Part shown: positions 28,932-37,187 of the stretch, piece by piece | How positions within the stretch are numbered: position 1 is the stretch's first letter | Layout: each line of letters starts with the position of its first letter | Assembly (NCBI RefSeq): GCF_000519265.1 | Contig: NZ_KI912608.1 | Location: forward strand, 1,545,582-1,609,581 | Source of the DNA: Desulfonatronum lacustre DSM 10312 | GTDB taxonomy: Bacteria; Desulfobacterota; Desulfovibrionia; Desulfovibrionales; Desulfonatronaceae | DNA length: 64,000 nucleotides | Direction: 5' to 3' | The notes under the pieces: generated by a model | Told to the model about the DNA's origin: nothing | Seen by the model: the letters and a program-made list of their open reading frames with translations, nothing else | The model's database searches: none | Position numbers and translations under genes: made by a program

Positions 28932-29676
28932 GGCGCTCCACCAGATGCTTCCAATACCGCCGGGGCATGAACCGGCGCTGCAAGGCCGGATTGCGGCGCT
29001 CGGGCACGGCCAGGGCCTGGACATACTCTCGCCAGAGTTCCTGGAACGTGGTTTCACGTCGGCTGAGCAGGGCGTCCACGTTTTCGGGGACCCCGACCAC
29101 CGGATGCAACTCCTGGCCGTCCCAGGCCAGGGCCAGCCCGCGACGCAGGTCGTGGATCACCCAGTTGTCCTGGGGAAAACGGCGCTGAAAATGGGGGGCC
29201 ACGAGCGGCAACACATTGTGGTCCGGCTCAAAGCGGGCGTACAGGGTTGCGTCCCGCAATTCCATGAAACGCAGCAGGCCGGTACAGCGATGCGCCTCCT
29301 TGCCGACCTTGGCCTTCCAGTCCATCACCCGGCGCACCGCGGCGTTGGTCCTCATCCCCAGGACGCTTGTCCCTGCTTGCAGCGTGAGGCGCGCGAATTC
29401 GTACAGCTCCGGCTCAGCCCCCTGAACTTCGGCCAAAAACACATAAACCAAATGCTGAACAGCCCCTTCCCCGCCTGACCGGCGCAAACGCTCTAAAAAC
29501 CGAGCCGCCGTCTCGGCATGGACCGCTACCCGTGTCGGCGGCCACAACCCGGGCCGCCCCCCACCCTCGACCACAAACCCGCACCGCTCCAGCCCTTCTC
29601 CATCCGCCGCGGCAAAGGCACACAGCAGTCCGTCGAAGCTTCCGTCGTAGGAAAAAATACGCGGTATCTGATCCAT
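28924..29676 (-). CDS. TIGR03915-type protein (DUF4130), partner of a radical-SAM/UDG-linked system
   Basis: The 250-residue protein carries the DUF4130 pattern: RIFSYDGSFDGLLCA near the start, then GKEAHRCTGLLRFMEL, YARFEPDHNVLPLVAPHFQRR and DNWVIHDLRRGLAL, and a C-terminal MPRRYWKHLVE. The family is typically encoded beside a radical-SAM protein of type TIGR03916 and sometimes a uracil-DNA glycosylase-like domain, which suggests nucleic-acid modification or repair. Here the radical-SAM partner is just upstream, separated by the opposite-strand HicB-like gene. The biochemical activity is unknown. Confidence 0.87.
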   Translation of the reverse strand: MDQIPRIFSYDGSFDGLLCAFAAADGEGLERCGFVVEGGGRPGLWPPTRVAVHAETAARFLERLRRSGGEGAVQHLVYVFLAEVQGAEPELYEFARLTLQAGTSVLGMRTNAAVRRVMDWKAKVGKEAHRCTGLLRFMELRDATLYARFEPDHNVLPLVAPHFQRRFPQDNWVIHDLRRGLALAWDGQELHPVVGVPENVDALLSRRETTFQELWREYVQALAVPERRNPALQRRFMPRRYWKHLVERPN

Positions 29677-29723
29677 TGCGAGTACCTCTTGTCAGAGGGT
29701 TTAACGTTCCCTACATTCCTGGC

Positions 29724-29936
29724 ATGAAAACGCTTGCATACGGAAGCTATAGGGCGCGAGTCGATTTCGACGCTCGCGACAACATTCTGGTTGGCCACAT
29801 CATCGATATCAACGACATGGTGAGTTTCCATGCGCCCACCATTGAAGAGCTGTTCGTGGCCTTTGCAGAAGCGGTCGAAGACTATCTTGCGACTTGCACG
29901 GTCATAGACAAGCCTCCTGAGAAAAGCATGTCCTAA
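29724..29936 (+). CDS. Short HicB-like antitoxin domain protein, solitary
   Basis: The ATG at 29724 starts a 70-residue protein, MKTLAYGSYRARVDFDARDN..., with the partial RNase-H-like HicB fold: VGHIIDINDMVSFHAPTIEELFVAFAEAVEDYLATC. In complete HicB proteins of this subtype a ribbon-helix-helix domain follows, usually after a sequence like ..P.K..SGKF. Here the protein stops right at PPEKSMS. No hicA toxin is adjacent: the genes on both sides are the radical-SAM pair on the other strand. It may be a decayed antitoxin or an orphan that neutralises a toxin elsewhere. Confidence 0.7.
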   Translation: MKTLAYGSYRARVDFDARDNILVGHIIDINDMVSFHAPTIEELFVAFAEAVEDYLATCTVIDKPPEKSMS

Positions 29937-29958
29937 TTGCTCCCCCCGACGCTTCGTT

Positions 29959-31311
29959 TCACCAAAGCGACAACTGCTTCATCCTTGGCGCTCTGGTCTT
30001 TTCCAGGCCGCGGAGCACGGTTTCGGCCTGGGCCGGGTTCCAGGCTTCGTTGTTCCAGAACTTGCCGCTGGCCGTGACGAAGAAGCGGGCGCGTTTCATG
30101 ACCACGCCGAGTTTCTTCAGGTCTTCGGGGTGCAGGGGCCCGAAGCGGCGGGCCGCGATGATCCGTCGGGACGAGCGGATCCCGATGCCGGGGATGCGCA
30201 GGAGTTGGTCCAGGGGGGCCCGGTTGACCTCCACGGGAAACAGGTCCGGATGACGCAGTGCCCAGGCGGCCTTGGGGTCGAGCTGCTCGTCCAGCCACTC
30301 GTGTTGGTCATCGAACAGTTCCGCGCTCTGGAAGCCGTAATACCGCAGCAGCCAGTCCGCCTGGTACAGACGATGCTCCCGCAGCAACGGTGGCGCATTC
30401 AGAACCGGCAGGCGGTTGTCCCGGCTGACCGGCACGTAGCCGCTGTAGTAGACCCGCTTCAGCCCGAACCGCCCGTACAGCGCCTCGGCAAGCCGCAGAA
30501 TCTGCCGATCCGGCTCCGGACTGGCCCCCACGATCAACTGCGTGCTCTGTCCCGCCGGGGCGAACACCGGGGCTTTCGCGGTTCGTGCCGGCAGCCCGCG
30601 CCGCCCGTGGGCCGCCTCGCCGATCAGCTCGCTGATCCGGAGCATGGGCAGCAGCACCCCCTCCCGGGTCTTTTGGGGCGCAAGGCTGCGCAGGGAGGCC
30701 TCGGAGGGCAGTTCAATGTTCACGCTCAGCCGGTCCGCGGCCAGACCGGCCCGCTGGATCAGTTCCGGAGCCGAGCCGGGGATGACCTTCAAATGGATGT
30801 AGCCGCCGAAGCCATGGACGCGACGCAGCTCTTCGGCCACCCGGACCATCCGCTCCATGGTCCAATCCGGATTGCGGCAGACCGCGGAACTCAGAAACAG
30901 TCCTTCGATGTAATTGCGCCGATAGAAGTTCAAGGTCAGGTCCACGAGCTGGCCGACCGTGAAGGTGGTCCGGGGCAGGTCGTTGTCGCCGCGATTGACG
31001 CAGTACGCGCAATTATACTCGCAGACGTTGGTATACAAAATCTTAAGCAGGGAAATGCACCGCCCGTCCGCGGCCCAACTGTGACAGATTCCGGAATGAG
31101 CCGGAGCGCCCAACACGGCTCCGGGACGAGCCGCCGTGGAACCGCTGGAGGAGCAGGACACGTCGTAGCGGGCCGACTCGGCCAGAATGGCCACCTTGCG
31201 GACCAGATCCGGCCGACGGATCAGCGCGGGGGTGCCGAGGCGGGGCTCGGTGCCGAAATCAAGGCCCGGGCTTAAAGAGAGAGGCACTTTTGCCACTGAG
31301 TTTAAAACCAT
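29959..31311 (-). CDS. TIGR03916-type radical SAM protein with helix-hairpin-helix end
   Basis: The protein contains the radical-SAM cluster CEYNCAYC and, near the C-terminus, a helix-hairpin-helix DNA-binding region (LDQLLRIPGIGIRSSRRIIAA). This matches the putative DNA modification/repair radical-SAM family. The ATG at 31311 (MVLNSVAK) is seven bases from GAGGA; an ATG at 31317 is too close to it. At 450 residues it is somewhat longer than the common form. It is upstream of the TIGR03915-like partner with the HicB-like gene between, so co-transcription would cross that gene in antisense. Confidence 0.87.
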   Translation of the reverse strand: MVLNSVAKVPLSLSPGLDFGTEPRLGTPALIRRPDLVRKVAILAESARYDVSCSSSGSTAARPGAVLGAPAHSGICHSWAADGRCISLLKILYTNVCEYNCAYCVNRGDNDLPRTTFTVGQLVDLTLNFYRRNYIEGLFLSSAVCRNPDWTMERMVRVAEELRRVHGFGGYIHLKVIPGSAPELIQRAGLAADRLSVNIELPSEASLRSLAPQKTREGVLLPMLRISELIGEAAHGRRGLPARTAKAPVFAPAGQSTQLIVGASPEPDRQILRLAEALYGRFGLKRVYYSGYVPVSRDNRLPVLNAPPLLREHRLYQADWLLRYYGFQSAELFDDQHEWLDEQLDPKAAWALRHPDLFPVEVNRAPLDQLLRIPGIGIRSSRRIIAARRFGPLHPEDLKKLGVVMKRARFFVTASGKFWNNEAWNPAQAETVLRGLEKTRAPRMKQLSLW

Positions 31312-31390
31312 ATCCATTCCTCTTGCCCGGATACTCTTATCGCGGCCGTCCATGCGGGACGTTCCCGCCTACCGACAATCGCATTCTGAC

Positions 31391-31424
31391 CAATCTTGCC
31401 TCGTGAAACAAGATTGATTATATA
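31391..31424 (+). promoter_or_regulatory. Promoter of htpX with overlapping inverted repeat
   Basis: TTGCCT (31396-31401), 17 bases, then TATATA (31419-31424) makes a good sigma-70-type promoter about 70 bases upstream of the htpX ATG. An 8-bp inverted repeat, CAATCTTG (31391-31398) and CAAGATTG (31409-31416), spans the -35 box and spacer, a natural place for a repressor operator. It is not the CIRCE sequence. Confidence 0.7.
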
Positions 31425-31493
31425 CAACTGTTAAGGCATACGGCAGCTTTGCTTGTTGACACATATCTTCTCATTCAGGAGGTCTATCGGAAA

Positions 31494-32384
31494 ATGAAAC
31501 GGATTGGATTGTTTTTACTAACAAACATCGCCATCCTCGTGGTTTTGAGCATCGTCCTTTCCCTGTTGGGCTTCACGGGCATTCTCGATGAAACGGGCAG
31601 GGGTCTGGACTATGGCAGCTTGCTGGTCTTCGCCGCTGTTTTCGGCTTTGGCGGTTCGTTCATCTCCCTGGCCATATCCAAATGGATGGCCAAGCGCCTG
31701 ACCGGGGCCAAAGTCATCACCTCGCCGCGCAACCAGGCCGAGGCTTGGCTCGTGGAAACCGTGAAAAATCAGGCGGCCCGCGCCGGCATCGGCATGCCCG
31801 AGGTGGCCGTCTACGACTCCGACGCCCCCAATGCATTTGCCACGGGAATGAGCAAAAACAACGCCCTGGTGGCGGTGAGCACAGGACTCATGCGCTCCAT
31901 GACCCAGGACGAGGTGGAGGCGGTTCTGGCCCACGAGGTCAGCCACGTGGCCAACGGGGACATGGTCACCCTGACCCTGATCCAGGGCGTGGTGAACACC
32001 TTCGTGATCTTCATCTCCCGGGTGGTGGGCTATTTTGTGGACCGGGTGATCCTCAAGAACGAGGAAGGCCTGGGGCTGGGCTTTTTCATCACCAGCATCG
32101 TGGCCCAGATCGTTTTCGGCATCCTGGCCAGCGTCGTGGTCCTCTACTTCAGCCGTGAACGGGAATACCGGGCCGACGCAGGTGGAGCCAAGCTGGCCGG
32201 ACGGGAAAAGATGGTCGCGGCCCTGGAAAAACTGAAACGAGGCGTTCAGGAGCCCCTTCCGGAGCAGATGTCCGCCTTTGGCATCAACGGCAAGCCCGAA
32301 GGCCACGGCCTGAAGCTGCTGTTCATGACCCACCCGCCGCTGGATGATCGCATCGCCGCCCTGAAACGGCAGAACATCCAGTAG
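31494..32384 (+). CDS. htpX: HtpX membrane zinc metalloprotease
   Basis: HtpX degrades misfolded membrane proteins in the cytoplasmic membrane, backing up FtsH. The ATG at 31494 has AGGAGG ten bases upstream and gives [19 protein letters not shown]. The 296-residue protein has two N-terminal membrane helices, a cytosolic catalytic part with HEVSH in [13 protein letters not shown], two more hydrophobic segments (residues about 160-220) and the zinc ligand Glu in [11 protein letters not shown] strong terminator follows. Confidence 0.96.
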   Translation: MKRIGLFLLTNIAILVVLSIVLSLLGFTGILDETGRGLDYGSLLVFAAVFGFGGSFISLAISKWMAKRLTGAKVITSPRNQAEAWLVETVKNQAARAGIGMPEVAVYDSDAPNAFATGMSKNNALVAVSTGLMRSMTQDEVEAVLAHEVSHVANGDMVTLTLIQGVVNTFVIFISRVVGYFVDRVILKNEEGLGLGFFITSIVAQIVFGILASVVVLYFSREREYRADAGGAKLAGREKMVAALEKLKRGVQEPLPEQMSAFGINGKPEGHGLKLLFMTHPPLDDRIAALKRQNIQ

Positions 32385-32420
32385 ATCCGGCCACGAGAGC
32401 CGAGTCGGAACGTACCAGCA

Positions 32421-32459
32421 AGGCCGTCATTCGCGTAGGAATGACGGCCTTGTTTTGTT
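32421..32459 (+). terminator. Rho-independent terminator after htpX
   Basis: AGGCCGTCATTC (32421-32432) pairs perfectly with GAATGACGGCCT (32439-32450), with a six-base loop, followed by TGTTTTGTT. It lies 36 bases beyond the htpX stop. Confidence 0.88.
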
Positions 32460-32497
32460 CACCCTTGCCCTCCTGTCGCGACACCGCAAAGGCCCAC

Positions 32498-33346
32498 ATG
32501 CTCACCCATTCCTTCTGCCATCTGCCCCGCATCGGCAACGTCACGGAACGAAAAATCTGGGAGGCCGGCATCCCGTCCTGGAAAGAAGCCCGGAACAACG
32601 GAGGACGGTACCCGAAGCTCTTCTCCAAGGCCGCGCTGGAAACCCTGGAAGAATCGGAGGACCGCCTGGACAACGGGGAAGCAGCCTGGTTCGCCGAACA
32701 TCTGCCCCGAAACGAAACCTGGCGGCTCTGCTCTCATTTCGCGGACCGCGCGGCCTTCGTGGACATCGAGACCACCAGCGGACCGGGCCCGGTGCACATC
32801 ACCACCATCGCCCTGTACGACGGCGAACGCCTGCGCACCTACGTCCACGGCCGGAATCTGGAAGCCTTTGGCGACGACATCCGGGAATACTCCCTGCTGG
32901 TGACCTTCAACGGCCGGTGCTTCGACGCCCCGATCATCCAGCGCGAACTCCGGGCCCCGCTCCCCGAGGCCCATGTGGACCTGCGCTTCGTGCTGCGTTC
33001 CCTGGGGATGAAAGGCGGATTGAAGTCGTGTGAAAAGCAGATGGGATTGGGACGGAACGATCTGGAGGGACTGGACGGATACTTTGCCGTGCTGCTCTGG
33101 CACGAATACCAGGCCACCGGTGATGAACGGGCCCTGGAAACCCTGCTGGCCTACAACGCGGCGGACGTGCTCTCCATGCCGGTCCTGCTGGCCCATGCCT
33201 ACGAGGCCAAGCTCCGGGAAACCCCGTTCTTCACCGCCCAGCCTCCTCGCCCGGAAATCCCCGAAAACCCGCACCAAGCCTGCCCGGAAATCATCCACCG
33301 CATCCGCAAACGCTTCGGCCTGCGGTTTCTGCCGAAAATGCGCTAG
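32498..33346 (+). CDS. RNase-H-fold (YprB-like) exonuclease-type protein
   Basis: The 282-residue protein (MLTHSFCHLPRIG) carries a ribonuclease-H-like nuclease domain of the PF13482 type. The acidic metal ligands are seen in FVDIETTSGPG, then VTFNGRCFDAPII, and AYNAADVLSMPVLL. Such domains occur in predicted 3'-5' exonucleases of the YprB group. It starts within the leader after the htpX terminator. Its substrate is unknown. A palindromic repeat lies downstream, between it and metG. Confidence 0.82.
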   Translation: MLTHSFCHLPRIGNVTERKIWEAGIPSWKEARNNGGRYPKLFSKAALETLEESEDRLDNGEAAWFAEHLPRNETWRLCSHFADRAAFVDIETTSGPGPVHITTIALYDGERLRTYVHGRNLEAFGDDIREYSLLVTFNGRCFDAPIIQRELRAPLPEAHVDLRFVLRSLGMKGGLKSCEKQMGLGRNDLEGLDGYFAVLLWHEYQATGDERALETLLAYNAADVLSMPVLLAHAYEAKLRETPFFTAQPPRPEIPENPHQACPEIIHRIRKRFGLRFLPKMR

Positions 33347-33430
33347 CAGGGCTTCCGATTCCGGAGGCCCTTCAGGGGTTGGCGGGTTATCTGCTCAAGG
33401 CACAAGGGTCGCAAAGGAAAAATTTTTGGT

Positions 33431-33608
33431 GTCTACTCAGCACATTTTGTATCCGCCCTTGCTCCGACAATCGGAGTCGGGGTCGCTATCGGAATCGGAA
33501 TCGGAACAGGAAAAATTTGAACGCTTCCCAGCGTTTTCGATCCCGATAGCGAAGCGCCGATCCCGACTCCGACCCCGACAACGGCATTACTCTATGCTGA
33601 ATCGTTAC
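33431..33608. repeat. Dispersed palindromic repeat, family 1, copy A
   Basis: About 178 bp. It begins CTACTCAGCACATTTTG, contains the arm GGGGTCGCTATCGGAATCGG, a central hairpin around GAACGCTTCCCAGCG, then the mirrored arm of GATCCCGA and GACTCCGA units, and ends GCTGAATCGTTAC. The right terminus is decayed compared with copies B, D and E. It is followed directly by the right half of family 2. Confidence 0.85.
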
Positions 33609-33654
33609 GAACTTTTTGCAGTGACGCAGCAATTGGGAGTTTTTCAACGGACTG
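33609..33654. repeat. Family 2 palindromic repeat, right half, abutting the metG stop
   Basis: The plus strand reads GAACTTTTTGCAGTGACGCAG, then CAATTGGGAGTTTTTCAACGG and ACTG, matching the right half of the full copy at 39895-40018. The next three bases (33655-33657) are the metG stop codon on the minus strand. The 84 bases between 33347 and 33430 hold nothing I recognise. Confidence 0.8.
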
Positions 33655-35628
33655 CTACGAAACCTTGCTGCCCGGCGGCACGGTGTCCGACGGCGCCAGC
33701 AGGCGCAGCCCCTCGGGGGCATGGACGGCCAGGACCATGCCCTGAGACAAGGCGCCGCGCAGTTTGCGGGGTTTGAGGTTGGCCACCACCACGACTTGGC
33801 GACCGACAAGGTTGTCCGGGGACCAGTGCTGGGCGATACCGGCCACGATGCTCCGCGGCTCGTCTTCCCCGATATCCACGTGCAAGTGGAGCAGCTTGTC
33901 CGCCCCCTGCACCGGTTCTGCCGAGACAACCGAGCCCACGCGCAGATCCAGGCGCTGAAAATCGGCGAACTCCAACAACTCCGCGGCGTCGCCTTGTTGA
34001 GCTGTTTTCGCGTCTTTTTTTCCGCCGTCGCCCTTTTCAGTTTGCCCTCGTGGAGCAGGCTTGGTCTGCTTGTCTTCATGCTTCTCGGGCTTCGTCATTT
34101 CCAGGCGGGGGAAAAGGCTGGAAGACGCGGCCACCTCGGTTCCAGGCTCCAAACCGCCCCACCGCAAGACCTCGTCGGCCAGATGCGGCCAGCGTTCCGG
34201 GTCGCCATGTTGGCCAAGTTGGCCCAGCATGGTCTCGCTTTGCTCGGGCATCACCGGCCACAGATGCACGGCCACCTTGCGCATGCCTTCCAGCAGGGTG
34301 TACATCACCGTGCCCAACAGATCGGTCTGCTCCTGCTTGAACAGGGCCCAGGGCTGGGACGCGTCCACATACTTGTTCAGCGCCCGGACCAGCACCCACA
34401 AGGATTCCAGACCCATGGAAAACTGGAAGCGGTGAAACTGGGCCTGGAAGTTCTCCAGGCATTCGGAGGCCAGAACGTGCAGATCCTCCTCTTCCGGACG
34501 GATCTTTCCGGGCGCGGGTACCCGGCCCTGGAAATACTTGTGGGTCATGCTCAGGACCCGGCTGAACAGGTTGCCCAGATCGTTGGCCAAGTCCGCGTTG
34601 AAGCGCGTGCGCAACGCATCTTCCGAAACATTGGCGTCCTGGCCGAACTGCATCTCCCGGAGCAGGAAATAGCGAAACGGACCGCGTCCGTACTTTTCCG
34701 CGAAATCCAACGGTTCCACCACGTTGCCCAGGCTCTTGCTCATCTTGGTGTCCTGGACCAGCCAGTAGCCGTGAACGTTCAAATGACGATACAGCGGCAG
34801 GCCAGCGGACAACAGCATGCAGGGCCAGAACACGGCGTGGGGCTTGAGGATGTCCTTGGCCACCAGATGTTGGGCCTGGGGCCAGAAAGTGGCAAACCGC
34901 TCCCCGTCCGGCCATTCCAGGGCCGTAATGTAGTTCAGCAGGGCGTCGAACCAGACGTAGGTCACGTATTCCGGGTCAAAGGGCAGCTCGATGCCCCAGG
35001 ACAGTCGGCTCTTGGGCCGGGAGATGCACAGATCCCCCAGGTCCTCCCGAAGCAGCCCCAAGACTTCGTTGCGGTAGCGTTCCGGCCGGATGAAGTCCGG
35101 ATTGGCTTCGATATGTTCGCGCAGCGGTCCGAGATACTTGGACATCCGAAAAAAATAGTTCTTTTCCTGAATATACTCCGGCGCGGTGAGGTGATCCGGA
35201 CAAAGTCCGTCACGCAGTTCCTTCTCCGTATAGAACCGCTCACAGCCAAAGCAGTAATGCCCGCCGTATTCGCCGTGATAGATGTCTCCCCGGTCGTAAA
35301 TACGCTGCAAAAACCGCTGTACCCGTTCAACATGCCGGGGCTGGGTGGTCCGGATGAAGTCGTCGTAGCCGTAGCCCAGTGCGTCCCACAGTCCCTGAAA
35401 CTGGGCGCTGACCGTGTCCACGTACTCCCGCGGGGACACACCCCGTGCCTCCGCGGCCCGGACGATTTTGTCGCCGTGCTCGTCCGTGCCGGTCAAAAAA
35501 AACGTCCTGCGCCCCATCAATTTCTGGAAACGGATCATGGAGTCGGCCACGGCCGTGGTATAGGCGTGTCCCAGATGCGGCTTGGCGTTGACGTAGTAAA
35601 TGGGCGTGGACAGGAAGAACGATTGCAA
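33655..35628 (-). CDS. metG: Methionyl-tRNA synthetase with C-terminal tRNA-binding domain
   Basis: MetRS charges initiator and elongator tRNA-Met. The start codon is TTG at 35628, with GGAGGT five bases upstream, giving MQSFFLSTPIYYVNAKPHLGHAYTT. The 657-residue protein has the HIGH motif as HLGH, a zinc knuckle region (YCFGCERFYTEKELRDGLCPDH), the KMSKS motif in TKMSKSLGN, and an anticodon-binding helical domain. A linker rich in Lys/Gln/Ala precedes a C-terminal EMAP/Trbp domain (FQRLDLRVGSVVSAEPV). The stop codon directly abuts a family 2 repeat. Confidence 0.96.
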   Translation of the reverse strand: MQSFFLSTPIYYVNAKPHLGHAYTTAVADSMIRFQKLMGRRTFFLTGTDEHGDKIVRAAEARGVSPREYVDTVSAQFQGLWDALGYGYDDFIRTTQPRHVERVQRFLQRIYDRGDIYHGEYGGHYCFGCERFYTEKELRDGLCPDHLTAPEYIQEKNYFFRMSKYLGPLREHIEANPDFIRPERYRNEVLGLLREDLGDLCISRPKSRLSWGIELPFDPEYVTYVWFDALLNYITALEWPDGERFATFWPQAQHLVAKDILKPHAVFWPCMLLSAGLPLYRHLNVHGYWLVQDTKMSKSLGNVVEPLDFAEKYGRGPFRYFLLREMQFGQDANVSEDALRTRFNADLANDLGNLFSRVLSMTHKYFQGRVPAPGKIRPEEEDLHVLASECLENFQAQFHRFQFSMGLESLWVLVRALNKYVDASQPWALFKQEQTDLLGTVMYTLLEGMRKVAVHLWPVMPEQSETMLGQLGQHGDPERWPHLADEVLRWGGLEPGTEVAASSSLFPRLEMTKPEKHEDKQTKPAPRGQTEKGDGGKKDAKTAQQGDAAELLEFADFQRLDLRVGSVVSAEPVQGADKLLHLHVDIGEDEPRSIVAGIAQHWSPDNLVGRQVVVVANLKPRKLRGALSQGMVLAVHAPEGLRLLAPSDTVPPGSKVS

Positions 35629-35650
35629 GGGGGTACCTCCGAGGGCGGAT

Positions 35651-35692
35651 GTCAGGAGTCAGGAGTCAGAATTCAGTATTCAGGAGTCAGAA
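35651..35692. repeat. Short direct repeat of TCAGGAGTCAG
   Basis: TCAGGAGTCAG-type units occur three to four times (35651-35692) between metG and ricT, with two diverged TCAGAATTCAG/TATTCAGG units. A related CTGACTCCTGAC occurs near 24050. It is simple sequence of no known function. Confidence 0.6.
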
Positions 35693-35738
35693 GCGTCTTT
35701 GAAGGGCGCGAGGATTTCTTGCGGTTGACCCGGCGGCC

Positions 35739-37175
35739 TCAGCTTTGTTCCTTGGGAGGGCCGGACTGTTTCTTGGGCTTGCGACGCGACGACCGCGAAC
35801 GACGTTTGGACTTGCCCGGCGTGGCGGGGTCGGGCTTGCCGGATGGAGAACCACTCGAAGAATCACGAGCCGCGCCGGAACCGGTAGCCGGAGGGTTGCC
35901 CTGTTCGGCCTTCGAATCAGCGGAAGGCGCCTTCTCGGGGCGAGGCTTTCCTTTGCGCCCGGAGCGTTTGTTCTTTTTTCGAGACGGGGCCGGGGACGGA
36001 CGATCCGCTTCCGAACTCGCCCGGGGAGCTTCGACTTGGCGACCGGGGGTGTCCGCCGTTACGGACTCAGGAGCCGGTACGGGCCGGGAAACCACTCGCG
36101 GCGGCTCAACGTCGGCCCCCTCCGGCCTTCCGGACCGAGGTCCGGGCTCGCGGCGCTCCGGTTCCCCTCTCTCCCTGGGCGGGGAAACCAGACGTTTCCA
36201 TTCTTCCAGATCCACTTCCTTTTCTCCACCGGGCTCCATGAAAACGGACACGGTGCGGCGGAAATAATTGGCCCGGATCACCTTGGCCGTTCCAAGAGAA
36301 GTGGGGAAACGCTTGCCCACTTTCGGACATTGATTCAAAAATTCATCGTAATTGGGCTGTTCATAGCTCAGGCAGCACAACAGGCGGTTGCAGACCCCGG
36401 AAATCTTGGCCGGGTTCAGAAACAAATTCTGCTCCTTGGCCATTTTGATGGTCGAGGGGGCGAACTGACGCAAGAAGCGTTGGCAACAGACCAACTGCCC
36501 GCAATTGCCCAGGCCGCCGAGCATCTGGGTTTCATGGCGGGCCCCGATCTGGCGCAGCTCAATCCGGGTACGGTAGGAGCGGACCAGATCCTTGACCAGC
36601 TCCCGAAAGTCGATCCGGTTGGGCGCGGTGAAGTAGAAGACCATCTTGCTGCCGTCGAACAGCACTTCCACGTCCACCAACTTCATATCCAGAGCGCGCT
36701 CCGTGATGCACTCCCGGCAGTAGGCAAAGGCGTTCCGAGCCAATTCCCGGTTTTCCCGATCCCGGATCAAATCCTCTTCCGTGGCCGGACGAAAAATGGA
36801 CGGCATGCCGTTGTTCTCGGCGGAACCCGCACCCCGATCGCACTCGGCGTCCTTATCTGAAGCACCGCCCAAAACACTGTCGGCGGCACTGTCAGAAACC
36901 CTTTCCGAGGCACTTTCCACGTCAGCTTCAGACTCGCCGCCCACTTCATCATTTTGGTCGCTCAAATCCTCGCGGGCCTCGACATCCTCCGGTTCGGCCC
37001 ATCGCGTTCCGCCTTCGCACCCGGCCAGAGGCGTGATCCGTTCAACCTTGCCCATATGCAGCTCGCCCTGCACCTGGACCAGGACATGGTCGCCCTGGGA
37101 GACCACGTAGGGCTCGGAGCGGAACTGAAGCAGGCGGTTTCCGGAGGTGACGCGGACGGAAAGAATGTTACTCAT
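35739..37175 (-). CDS. ricT: RicT-like PSP1-domain protein with a long basic tail
   Basis: The PSP1 domain of RicT (YaaT) proteins is clear: an N-terminal SVRVTSGNRLLQFRSEPYVV, then VFYFTAPNRIDFRELVKDLV and the Cys clusters GGLGNCGQLVCCQRF and CNRLLCCLSYEQPNYDEF. In Bacillus the Ric proteins bind iron-sulfur clusters and influence RNA decay; outside Firmicutes the role is unclear. The protein is 478 residues, well above the usual 270-320. The excess is an acidic insert at about residues 75-120 and a C-terminal tail of about 160 Lys/Arg/Ser/Pro-rich residues, likely disordered and able to bind nucleic acid. It follows alaS by 12 bases. Confidence 0.87.
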   Translation of the reverse strand: MSNILSVRVTSGNRLLQFRSEPYVVSQGDHVLVQVQGELHMGKVERITPLAGCEGGTRWAEPEDVEAREDLSDQNDEVGGESEADVESASERVSDSAADSVLGGASDKDAECDRGAGSAENNGMPSIFRPATEEDLIRDRENRELARNAFAYCRECITERALDMKLVDVEVLFDGSKMVFYFTAPNRIDFRELVKDLVRSYRTRIELRQIGARHETQMLGGLGNCGQLVCCQRFLRQFAPSTIKMAKEQNLFLNPAKISGVCNRLLCCLSYEQPNYDEFLNQCPKVGKRFPTSLGTAKVIRANYFRRTVSVFMEPGGEKEVDLEEWKRLVSPPRERGEPERREPGPRSGRPEGADVEPPRVVSRPVPAPESVTADTPGRQVEAPRASSEADRPSPAPSRKKNKRSGRKGKPRPEKAPSADSKAEQGNPPATGSGAARDSSSGSPSGKPDPATPGKSKRRSRSSRRKPKKQSGPPKEQS

Positions 37176-37187
37176 AGGATGTCCAGA

